From Desulfonatronospira sp. (lineage in GTDB: Bacteria; Desulfobacterota; Desulfovibrionia; Desulfovibrionales; Desulfonatronovibrionaceae), in assembly GCA_007127015.1 (NCBI GenBank), contig SLAE01000139.1, forward strand, positions 1 to 7,710: DNA of 7,710 nt, in the 5' to 3' direction. The notes under the pieces were generated by a model. It was given only the letters and a program-made list of their open reading frames with translations, made no database searches and was not told the DNA's origin. The position numbers and the translations under genes were made by a program. Positions within the stretch are counted from its first letter, which is position 1. The number at the start of each line of letters is the position of its first letter. Shown here in pieces: positions 1-5,424 of this stretch.

Positions 1-530
1 CCTACGTTCTCCACGTGGAGCAGGACGTCTTTCCACCTGACGTTTCCCGGGCGAAGAAGAGCTTGGACGGAAGTGGTAACGAATTCTCCAACAAAAGAAA
101 AAAAGTCTCTGGTATCCCGAACCAGATTGACAGCCGCATGACCCAGTTCCTCAATGGAAGAGCGTTTGAGAAAACCCGGCCCGGGCTTACAGTCAAAACA
201 GGACACCTGATCATGCACATGCTTGAAATCCGGCCGCAGGCCTGTTAACTGAAACCGCAGCCCTTTTTCTTTTGCCAGTCTTGTGTAGTGTAAAATCAGA
301 GCCTGTCCGGACATATCGATATAATCGACTTTATCAAGATCAAGGATGACATTGGCTGCATCCTTTTTCTTAAATATTTTTCCGAGCTGTTTCCACAGAG
401 GACCTATGTTCATGGCTTCCATGCGTCCGCTTGGAATCACCCGGAGTAATCCTTGGGTTTCTTTTTGAACATCAAATTTTAGCGTGGATATTCCGGCAGG
501 AACAGGCCTGGACCTTTCTTCTACATTCAT
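1..530 (-). CDS. STAS-MlaE fusion: ABC transporter permease of the Mla phospholipid-transport family (5' part only)
   Basis: Partial gene: the 176 N-terminal residues are present and the rest runs off the left edge. Residues about 20-110 read as a STAS domain, with the beta-strand and loop VILDLDKVDYIDMSGQ holding the typical D-x-S-G at D72-S74-G75. From about residue 144, FVGEFVTTSVQALLRPGNVRW matches the start of an MlaE-type permease. In E. coli the STAS protein MlaB is separate from MlaE; here the two are fused, which is a known arrangement in other Proteobacteria. The family moves phospholipids between inner and outer membrane with an MlaF ATPase and MlaD, which would be expected beyond the edge. 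The ATG at 530 is the first after an in-frame stop, but it has no clear Shine-Dalgarno. Residues 111-114 form a CxxC between the two domains. The gene lies 131 nt after the DUF3568-like gene, so shared transcription is possible but not certain. Confidence 0.85.
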   Translation of the reverse strand, partial: MNVEERSRPVPAGISTLKFDVQKETQGLLRVIPSGRMEAMNIGPLWKQLGKIFKKKDAANVILDLDKVDYIDMSGQALILHYTRLAKEKGLRFQLTGLRPDFKHVHDQVSCFDCKPGPGFLKRSSIEELGHAAVNLVRDTRDFFSFVGEFVTTSVQALLRPGNVRWKDVLLHVENV

Positions 531-661
531 GTCACAGGTCTAAGTGGAAGAGGCATGATTGTCAAACTCGCAGCAAGAAAAAGCTGTCACAGTTCTTTGT
601 CTGGTGGTTTTTCTGTTCCAGATTAGAATCGATCTGCATTTAGATAATTACAAGAACAAGA

Positions 662-1054
662 TCATCCCATTTGACGTCTGGCTTCATTCCAGATGGCTCT
701 GGAGCGGGTTTCATCGCCAAGCATTCCTACCCGGATGTTTATCCTTGATGTGTTCGCGGCAAGATATTCAATATTAATCCAAACATTGATCCCATCCTGA
801 TATCTGCCCCTTATCCTTACTAAGTCGGTGCGCCTGATTTCTTCTTCCACATGGATCTTTTTTACCTCCATGGCCTTAAGAGTGGCCTCATGTACTGTAT
901 GCATGTTTCTTGCCGTGTTTTCCCTGAGCCAGCCCTTGTAATAGATGGCTGCTCCTCCGCCGGCCGCTCCGCCCAGGGCGAACCAGCAGCCACTGAGGTT
1001 GAAACAGAGAAGGAAAATGAGCAGAGCACTGACTTTGGTCTTGCAGTTTTTCAT
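662..1054 (-). CDS. DUF3568-like small lipoprotein
   Basis: This encodes a 130-residue protein with a basic N-terminus (MKNCKTK), a hydrophobic stretch, and the lipobox LSGC with the lipidated Cys at 23. It should therefore be exported and anchored in a membrane. After the Cys comes a Gly/Ala-rich segment (GGAAGGGAAIYYKGWL), then a mixed alpha/beta domain ending in IRVGMLGDETRSRAIWNEARR. This layout (glycine-rich stretch, Y-x-KG-x-L, and a late IRVG-x-x-GDE-x-x-S) fits the DUF3568 family as I know it; the biochemical role is unknown. I chose the ATG at 1054 because AGGA sits 9 nt upstream and the signal peptide then starts normally. An upstream in-frame ATG at 1090 would add 12 acidic residues before the signal and has no Shine-Dalgarno. 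The gene begins 66 nt after the M48 peptidase gene and is probably in its operon. Confidence 0.8.
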   Translation of the reverse strand: MKNCKTKVSALLIFLLCFNLSGCWFALGGAAGGGAAIYYKGWLRENTARNMHTVHEATLKAMEVKKIHVEEEIRRTDLVRIRGRYQDGINVWINIEYLAANTSRINIRVGMLGDETRSRAIWNEARRQMG

Positions 1055-1091
1055 GGCTTTTTGTCCTAAATCAAAATCCAGTTCAAGCATA

Positions 1092-1108
1092 TCAGCACAT
1101 TCTGCTGA
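1092..1108 (-). other. Small intercistronic hairpin between the M48 and DUF3568-like genes
   Basis: TCAGCA and TGCTGA form a 6-bp stem around the 5-nt loop GAATG when read on the minus strand. There is no following T-run, so it is not a Rho-independent terminator. It may be chance, or an mRNA structure that affects processing between the two genes. Confidence 0.25.
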
Positions 1109-1120
1109 AGAGCCTGCTTT

Positions 1121-2443
1121 TTATATATATCCCCACTGCTGCAGTCTGGCATGCGCGTAGCGGGCGTAATCGCCGCTGCCTACCTGCTGCAGATACGCAT
1201 AGTATTTTCCGGCCGCTCTGTCTCTTCTTCCCATGCCTTCGAGGCAGTAGCCTCTGAAAAAAATATTGTTGGGGTTTCCGGGAAGCCGCATGTTGTATGC
1301 TTCAAAATGAGTCAGGGCCTGATCAAAACTTTTGCGGTTCAAGTGTATCATACCCAGGATATGAATTGCCTGAGGCTCGTCAGGGTAAGTTTTTCCGGCC
1401 GCCAGGGCATATTTTTCCGCCTCCCGGCCCTGATCCACAGCCAAAAGACATTTGGCCTGTTTTAAGTTGGCTGCGTAATCTTCAGGAGCAATAACAAGAG
1501 CCCGTTCATAATTTTTCCTGGCGTTTTCCGGATTACCGGCCATCATCTGGTCATCTCCTTCCTGCAGTTGGCGGATGGCTTCCTCTATCCGCCTGAGCCC
1601 GGAAATATTGTCCATGTATCTTTCCCGGTAGACAGGCTGATCTCTTAAAGCTTGCTGGTCATCCGCGCGGATGAGCGCGGTCTGGTAGCGTTCGCTGCTC
1701 ATCGGATGGGTGGCAAAAAGAACCGCCAGATGGCTTTTGTCCCTGCCGGACATGTCCATAAGCATTTTCATAAGCCCCACAAATCCTTGTGGATTATACC
1801 CTGAGCCGACCATGTAATCCAGGCCAAGCTCGTCAGCCTCTCTTTCCTGATTACGGCTGTAGCTGGCTAGAAGGGCCCCTGCGCCTATGCCTCCCAGTCC
1901 GGCAACAACATTCTGCCATTCAGGGCCGGCAGCAGCTGCAGCGCCGGAAAACACCGCGGCTGCCAGGAGCCCGCGGGTCATCCTCTGGGCGGTATGCCTG
2001 GCAGAGACATGGCCGACTTCATGACCTATAAGAGAGGCCAGTTCAGCTTCGTTTTCCAGATCAAGGAGAATGCCTCTGGTCACGCCGATGGTCCCCCCGG
2101 GGAAGGCATAAGCGTTGACGTAGGAAGCGTTCAGGGTGTTGAAGGAATAAGGCATGTCCGGGCGATGGCTTTGTTCGGCTATTTGCCGGCCTACACCGGA
2201 TACATAATCGTTAAGGGTCTGATCCTGAACAGGCCCGTAATCCGCTGAAATCTGATGAGGTGAGTTTTCCTGATCCAGCCTTATTTCCTGGTCTTCGCTC
2301 ATGAGCATAAGCTGGCGACGCCCGGTTACGGGATGGGCAGCGCAGCCGGAGAGAAGCGCGACAGTTCCGATGCCTGACAGGTATAGAAAATCCCTTCTGC
2401 TCAACCCGTAGGCATGCTGTTTATAATTATGGGTTTTCATCAT
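1121..2443 (-). CDS. Tat-type lipoprotein M48 zinc metallopeptidase with C-terminal TPR repeats (BepA/YfgC-like)
   Basis: This 440-residue protein starts with a twin-arginine signal (SRRDFLYLSG, R16-R17) that runs into a lipobox ALLSGC with Cys34, so it looks like a Tat-exported lipoprotein. The M48 catalytic part has HEVGH (H141, E142, H145) and a downstream NQEREADELG, where E200 should be the third zinc ligand. The ATHPMSSERY segment places H246 where E. coli BepA has its regulatory 'His switch'. Residues about 285-440 form roughly four TPR-like helical pairs. BepA (487 aa) is a periplasmic protease and chaperone acting on outer-membrane proteins such as LptD at the BAM complex; a similar role here is inferred. 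It heads the minus-strand set with a lipoprotein and an Mla permease, which fits envelope upkeep. The start is ATG 2443 or the adjacent ATG 2440; neither has a Shine-Dalgarno, but the Tat motif limits how far downstream the start can be. Confidence 0.9.
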   Translation of the reverse strand: MMKTHNYKQHAYGLSRRDFLYLSGIGTVALLSGCAAHPVTGRRQLMLMSEDQEIRLDQENSPHQISADYGPVQDQTLNDYVSGVGRQIAEQSHRPDMPYSFNTLNASYVNAYAFPGGTIGVTRGILLDLENEAELASLIGHEVGHVSARHTAQRMTRGLLAAAVFSGAAAAAGPEWQNVVAGLGGIGAGALLASYSRNQEREADELGLDYMVGSGYNPQGFVGLMKMLMDMSGRDKSHLAVLFATHPMSSERYQTALIRADDQQALRDQPVYRERYMDNISGLRRIEEAIRQLQEGDDQMMAGNPENARKNYERALVIAPEDYAANLKQAKCLLAVDQGREAEKYALAAGKTYPDEPQAIHILGMIHLNRKSFDQALTHFEAYNMRLPGNPNNIFFRGYCLEGMGRRDRAAGKYYAYLQQVGSGDYARYAHARLQQWGYI

Positions 2444-2506
2444 TTTACAATAAATTATTTATATAACGACTTGTGTTTTGGACAATCTTTTCAATTTTAC
2501 AATAAA
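2442..2506. repeat. Pair of 13-bp direct repeats in front of the M48 gene
   Basis: ATTTTACAATAAA occurs exactly at 2442-2454 and again at 2494-2506, a 52-bp step (about five helical turns). On the minus strand each copy contains TAAAAT. The distal copy supplies the proposed -10 of the M48 promoter; the proximal copy abuts the start codon. It could be a regulator site or an A/T-rich coincidence. Confidence 0.4.
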
Positions 2507-2522
2507 CCCTTATTCAAGGCAA
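2494..2522 (-). promoter_or_regulatory. Sigma70-like promoter for the M48-lipoprotein-Mla set
   Basis: On the minus strand, TTGCCT (2522-2517) and TAAAAT (2499-2494) are separated by exactly 17 bp. The -35 matches TTGACA at four of six positions and the -10 matches TATAAT at five of six. Transcription would start near 2487, giving an A/U-rich leader of about 44 nt without a Shine-Dalgarno. This is a pattern-based prediction. Confidence 0.55.
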
Positions 2523-2634
2523 GTAAGAGTACCTTAATCCATACAACAGGGTCCGAAATCCGCACTTATTTTCCGGCTGCTTCAGTCATGAAATGTAAAA
2601 ATGTACTTCAAAACCAAGTGCGCGATCAGTAAAT

Positions 2635-2669
2635 AAAACTTGACAAAAACAGGCTTGTTGTTGAGTTTT
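2635..2669. repeat. Imperfect inverted repeat in the divergent M48/infA intergenic region
   Basis: AAAACTTGACAA (2635-2646) and TTGTTGAGTTTT (2658-2669) are complementary at 10 of 12 positions; in plus-strand RNA the other two would be G-U pairs, giving a 12-bp stem with an 11-nt loop. It contains a TTGACA hexamer that has no good -10 at the right distance. It lies upstream of the proposed infA start site, so a DNA-level operator is as likely as an RNA structure. The rest of 2444-2750 is A/T-rich with no supported gene. Confidence 0.3.
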
Positions 2670-2691
2670 CGTTGTCCAATCCGGAAAAATC

Positions 2692-2720
2692 TTGACATAA
2701 AATCTTAATGGACCTAACAA
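2692..2720 (+). promoter_or_regulatory. Candidate sigma70 promoter for infA
   Basis: A perfect -35 TTGACA (2692-2697) is followed after 17 bp by TAACAA (2715-2720), a weak -10 with three matches to the consensus. Transcription would begin near 2727, about 24 nt before the infA start codon. The perfect -35 and standard spacing support it; the poor -10 lowers confidence. Confidence 0.45.
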
Positions 2721-2750
2721 ATGACATTTAAATTTATTTAAGGAGAATAT

Positions 2751-2969
2751 ATGGCCAAAGAAGAAGCAATCGAGGTTGAGGGTGTTGTAGAAGAAGCCCT
2801 GCCCAATGCCATGTTCCGCATAAGACTGGATAACGGACATGAAGTTCTGGGACATATTTCAGGCAAAATGCGCAAATTCTACATTCGGATTCTGCCTGGA
2901 GACAGAGTCAAGGTGGAGCTTTCACCATACGATCTGACCCGGGGCAGAATAACTTATCGCTTCAAGTAA
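2751..2969 (+). CDS. infA: Translation initiation factor IF-1
   Basis: A full-length 72-residue IF1, the usual size of the family. It is an almost textbook sequence: MAKEEAIEVEG at the start, LPNAMFRIRLDNGHEVLGHISGKMRK in the OB fold, and RILPGDRVKVELSPYDLTRGRI near the end. IF1 binds the A site of the 30S subunit with IF2 and IF3 during initiation. The start is fixed by AGGAG at 2741-2745, 5 nt before the ATG, and by the conserved MAKE N-terminus. The gene is not beside ribosomal protein genes here; it is followed after 65 nt by a PHP phosphoesterase and a U32 protein, both linked in other bacteria to RNA maturation. A candidate promoter lies just upstream and a weak hairpin follows. Confidence 0.98.
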   Translation: MAKEEAIEVEGVVEEALPNAMFRIRLDNGHEVLGHISGKMRKFYIRILPGDRVKVELSPYDLTRGRITYRFK

Positions 2970-3007
2970 TCCGATTACATCCTGATTCCGCCTTCTTTGG
3001 ATTCCCG

Positions 3008-3030
3008 GCCGGATAACCGGCATTTATTTT
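3008..3030 (+). terminator. Weak terminator-like hairpin between infA and the PHP gene
   Basis: GCCGG (3008-3012) and CCGGC (3017-3021) form a 5-bp G/C stem with the tetraloop ATAA, followed by ATTTATTTTG. This resembles a short intrinsic terminator 38 nt after infA. The T-tract is interrupted and the stem is short, so partial read-through into the PHP gene, which starts 13 nt after the stem, is likely. Confidence 0.35.
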
Positions 3031-3034
3031 GTAC

Positions 3035-3892
3035 ATGTCAGAAATAGACCTGCATATCCATTCCACTGCCTCGGACGGCACCTTCACACCCAGTCAGCTC
3101 GTCAGTCATGCTTTAGAAAAAGGGCTGAAAGCCATCGCACTCACAGATCACGATACTACTGGAGGGCTTGAAGAGGCCCTCAAGGCCGGAAGAGAGCATG
3201 ACCTTGAAGTTATTCCCGGCTGCGAGCTGAGCGTAGACTATCCCGGACTTATGGACATCCTGGGGCTTTGGCTCAGACCCGAGGCACCAGCCTTGAACCG
3301 TGCCCTTAAGGAACTGAGAGAAAAAAGAAACGCGCGCAATGAGATCATTATTGAAAAACTTCAAAAACAGGGTGTAGACATCACTTATAACGAAGTCCGA
3401 AAACTGGCGGGAAAAGCCTCTATAGGAAGACCTCATATTTCCCGGGTGCTCATGAATAAAGGAGTGGTGTCTTCGGTGCAGGAATCATTTAATCGTTACC
3501 TGGGATCCTCTGGAACGGCTTATGTTCCCAAACAAAAATTCAGTCCTGAAAAGGCTGTATCCGTACTCAAGGATGAAGGGGCTCTGGTTGTGCTGGCCCA
3601 CCCCTGCTCCCTGGGGATTAACGGCAGGGATCTATACCAGGAACTCATCCGGCTCAAAGAACTGGGTCTTGATGGTATGGAAGTTTTTTATCCGGAACAC
3701 TCCAGAGCTCAGACCGAACAGTATGCAGCCATGTGCCGCAAGCTTGACCTTCTGCCCACTGGAGGCTCGGACTTTCATGGGACTGTGAAACCTGGAATCG
3801 AGCTTGGCACAGGAAAGGGCAATCTCAATCTATCCTACTCCATCCTGCAGGATTTAAAGAATAAAAGACTGGAGCTGGGTCTTTGGCTATAG
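3035..3892 (+). CDS. PHP-domain phosphoesterase, RNase AM / YciV (TrpH) type
   Basis: A 285-residue protein close in length to E. coli YciV (about 293). It carries the PHP metal-binding series: DLHIHSTASDGT (H7, H9, D14), TDHDT (H39), PGCELS (E64), GRPHISRVL (H134), LAHPCSLG (H189) and GGSDFHG (D246, H248). Characterised relatives are RNase AM, a 5'-3' exoribonuclease that trims rRNA 5' ends, and enzymes that hydrolyse 3',5'-bisphosphonucleotides such as pAp; either activity is possible. Odd point: in the segment usually reading H-I-[LV]-G-L, this protein has D74-I-L-G-L, so a usual metal-ligand His is Asp. The start is ATG 3035; an in-frame TTG at 3029 is possible, and neither has a good Shine-Dalgarno. 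The gene's last 10 nt overlap the U32 gene, so translational coupling is likely. The name TrpH in E. coli comes from its place near trp genes and does not imply a role in tryptophan synthesis. Confidence 0.9.
   Translation: MSEIDLHIHSTASDGTFTPSQLVSHALEKGLKAIALTDHDTTGGLEEALKAGREHDLEVIPGCELSVDYPGLMDILGLWLRPEAPALNRALKELREKRNARNEIIIEKLQKQGVDITYNEVRKLAGKASIGRPHISRVLMNKGVVSSVQESFNRYLGSSGTAYVPKQKFSPEKAVSVLKDEGALVVLAHPCSLGINGRDLYQELIRLKELGLDGMEVFYPEHSRAQTEQYAAMCRKLDLLPTGGSDFHGTVKPGIELGTGKGNLNLSYSILQDLKNKRLELGLWL
3871..3885 (+). promoter_or_regulatory. Ribosome binding site that fixes the TTG start of the U32 gene
   Basis: GGAG at 3871-3874 lies 8 nt before TTG 3883-3885, inside the 3' end of the PHP gene. 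No ATG or GTG is available in frame before the conserved PELLCPAGD motif, so the TTG is the best start. Confidence 0.7.
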
Positions 3893-5115
3893 ACAGGGTT
3901 CCTGAACTGCTATGCCCGGCCGGTGACCTTGAACGTCTGCAGACAGCACTTCTTTACGGAGCTGACGCAGTTTATCTGAGTGGTGGCTCATTCAATCTGA
4001 GGGCCAAATCCAGGGGTTTTGATCTTGAGCATTTATCCAGTGCTGTTTCGCTGGCTCGCGGTTCAGGAGTCAGGATCTATTTCTGTCTGAACGCTCTTGC
4101 TACTGAGAACGACCTGGGACCGATCCGGAAATATCTGGATACTTTGTCCGGTTTGGAATTTGACGCATTTATTGTTTCAGATCCCGGAATTATCAGACTG
4201 GTGCGCAAGGTTTTCCCTGATCAAGTTCTGCATCTGAGCACTCAGGCAGGGACCTACAACAGTCAGACAGCATTATTCTGGAGCGAGCAGGGAGTGGACC
4301 GGGTCAATCTGGCCAGAGAGCTTTCTCTGAAGGAGATAAAGCTACTTGCCAGGAATAAGGCCAAGAAACCCGAGCTTGAGGTTTTCGTGCACGGTGCAAT
4401 GTGTATGGCTGTTTCCGGCTGCTGCCTGCTTAGCGCGCATTTGAACAAAAGATCGGCCAATCAGGGATTGTGTACTCATCCCTGCCGTTTTGACTATCGT
4501 CCGAGAGCCATGGCCCTGGAGGAAAGAACCAGACCGGGAAGAATGACCTGGCAGGTCTGGGAAGAGGATGATTATTCCAGAATATTGAGTTCTGATGACT
4601 TGTGTCTGGTAAAGTATCTGCCCTGGTTGATCCGCAACAGAATTGACTGCCTGAAGATTGAAGGCAGAATGAAAAGCTCAGGCTACCTGGGGATGGTGAT
4701 CGATGTTTACAGGACAGCACTTACGGATCTTTATAATATGATGTTCAGACCGGATCTGTATCTTGAGGAACTGGCACTGACCGGTTCCAGACCGCTGAGT
4801 TCGGGTTTTTTTCTGCCGGAGAGAAAGATTTTTGTGCGCCCGGAAGGTGGAAGAGAAAGAAAAGCCATACTGGCCAGAGTTGCGGAAAAGCTGGAGGAAT
4901 CAGTTTGGCTGGTTCAGGTAAAGTCCCTTTGGAAGACAGACAGGGATATCGAGCTTGTTTTGCCGGGGTTGAGGCGCCCTGTGCTCAGTAATAAAAAGTA
5001 CTTTCTGGAAACAGTTGATTCAACGCCCCTGGCAGTGGCTCATTCCGGCCAGACTGCAGTTTTGCGCACAGATGACCCCCAGGTGGTGCCCCATTTGTTG
5101 ATACGTTCTGCCTGA
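3883..5115 (+). CDS. U32 family protein, TrhP (YegQ) / RlhA-like Fe-S RNA hydroxylase or peptidase-like
   Basis: A 410-residue protein, somewhat shorter than E. coli YegQ/TrhP (about 450). It starts with the family hallmark PELLCPAGDLERLQTALLYG and GADAVYLSGG. Residues 166-184 fit the U32 signature E-x-F-x2-G-[SA]-[LIVM]-C-x4-G-x-C-x-[LIVM]-S. Cys174, Cys181, Cys197 and Cys201 (the last two in GLCTHPCR) are the likely [4Fe-4S] ligands. SSDDLCLVKYLPWLI and CLKIEGRMKS are further conserved blocks, and the C-terminal part looks like a small beta domain. The family was first called collagenase-like peptidases; studied members include TrhP (tRNA U34 5-hydroxylation), RlhA (23S rRNA C2501 hydroxylation) and UbiU/UbiV (oxygen-independent ubiquinone hydroxylation). 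RNA hydroxylation is favoured because the preceding genes encode IF1 and an RNase AM-like enzyme, but the substrate cannot be read from the sequence. It starts at a TTG overlapping the PHP gene by 10 nt. Confidence 0.88.
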   Translation: MAIDRVPELLCPAGDLERLQTALLYGADAVYLSGGSFNLRAKSRGFDLEHLSSAVSLARGSGVRIYFCLNALATENDLGPIRKYLDTLSGLEFDAFIVSDPGIIRLVRKVFPDQVLHLSTQAGTYNSQTALFWSEQGVDRVNLARELSLKEIKLLARNKAKKPELEVFVHGAMCMAVSGCCLLSAHLNKRSANQGLCTHPCRFDYRPRAMALEERTRPGRMTWQVWEEDDYSRILSSDDLCLVKYLPWLIRNRIDCLKIEGRMKSSGYLGMVIDVYRTALTDLYNMMFRPDLYLEELALTGSRPLSSGFFLPERKIFVRPEGGRERKAILARVAEKLEESVWLVQVKSLWKTDRDIELVLPGLRRPVLSNKKYFLETVDSTPLAVAHSGQTAVLRTDDPQVVPHLLIRSA

Positions 5116-5148
5116 AATCAGATTGCCGCTCTCCGGTCGGCAGACCAA

Positions 5149-5177
5149 TTGATCAGATATAATTAACTGCTTATAAT
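5149..5177 (+). promoter_or_regulatory. Strong sigma70-like promoter upstream of trpB2
   Basis: TTGATC (5149-5154), a 17-bp spacer, and a perfect TATAAT (5172-5177). This is the best promoter in the window. Transcription should start near 5184, giving a leader of about 240 nt ahead of trpB2. Confidence 0.7.
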
Positions 5178-5186
5178 GCGTTACAT

Positions 5187-5199
5187 GTTAATTTAACAG
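5187..5199. promoter_or_regulatory. 13-bp palindrome at the transcription start, possible operator
   Basis: TGTTAA-T-TTAACA is a perfect dyad with one central base and lies just at or after the predicted +1. A further TTAAC lies at 5163-5167 inside the promoter spacer, 31 bp from the TTAAC at 5194. This placement suits a repressor. It does not contain the CTAG half-sites of the E. coli TrpR operator, so no regulator is named. Confidence 0.4.
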
Positions 5200-5313
5200 C
5201 AAAAGCATTTGGGCTGTGCTTTGGAGAAGCCCGCTCTGACAAAGAATCGGACACGCACTTAACCTGCCGGACAGGTTTCTTCCGTCCTGCAGATTCATTG
5301 AAATTTTTAAAAT

Positions 5314-5333
5314 GCAGCTTTTAAGTAAGCTGC
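5314..5333 (+). terminator. Perfect 7-bp hairpin in the trpB2 leader, possible attenuator terminator
   Basis: GCAGCTT and AAGCTGC flank the loop TTAAGT, and CTTCTGTCTT follows. The stem is perfect, but the downstream tract is only moderately T-rich, so termination would be partial at best. It could instead be a protein-binding dyad. Confidence 0.3.
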
Positions 5334-5407
5334 CTTCTGTCTTGAAAAGCAAACGCGGCTATAGTAGTCATTTGGGATCTTCTCTTACAAAAATCAGCCA
5401 GACATCT

Positions 5408-5424
5408 AAGGAGAAATGAGAATG
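5408..5424 (+). promoter_or_regulatory. Ribosome binding site that decides the trpB2 start
   Basis: AAGGAG at 5408-5413 is 8 nt from ATG 5422, the usual spacing, but only 2 nt from the in-frame ATG at 5416. ATG 5422 is therefore chosen, which removes Met-Arg from the longest reading frame. Confidence 0.75.

Larger units (their letters stand above)
5184..5421 (+). promoter_or_regulatory. Long structured 5' leader of trpB2
   Basis: About 240 nt between the predicted start site and trpB2 hold no supported gene but several hairpins. GGGCT/AGCCC (5211-5232) is a 5-bp stem with a 12-nt loop. AACCTG/CAGGTT (5261-5277) is a 6-bp stem followed by TCTTCC. GCAGCTT/AAGCTGC (5314-5333) is a perfect 7-bp stem followed by CTTCTGTCTT. 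GGAC and CAGG inside the second hairpin could instead pair with GTCC or CCTG at 5284-5289, so alternative folds exist. The layout could be an attenuator or a riboswitch-like leader, but no known class (for example a T-box AGGGTGGNACCGCG) is recognised. Confidence 0.35.

Noticed and set aside
565..605. Terminator-like CTG-TGA-CAG with a T-rich tail on the minus strand after the DUF3568-like gene
   Set aside because: The stem has only three continuous pairs plus a bulged A/T extension, too weak to call.
2414..2632. 72-residue plus-strand frame in the divergent intergenic region
   Set aside because: It starts inside the M48 gene on the other strand, has no Shine-Dalgarno, and its composition only reflects A/T-rich intergenic DNA.
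5124..5143. TGCCG/CGGCA inverted repeat after the U32 stop
   Set aside because: The stem is short, the loop is 9-10 nt, and no T-run follows, so it is not a convincing terminator.
5207..5239. Possible trp leader peptide with two Trp codons (TGG at 5210 and 5222) ending at TGA 5237
   Set aside because: The phase has no ATG, GTG or TTG between the stop at 5189 and the first TGG (only an ATT), and no Shine-Dalgarno.
5312..5419. 35-residue reading frame whose stop overlaps the ATG at 5416
   Set aside because: It has no Shine-Dalgarno, its start lies in a hairpin, and its composition is unremarkable; the chosen trpB2 start at 5422 removes the apparent ATGA overlap.
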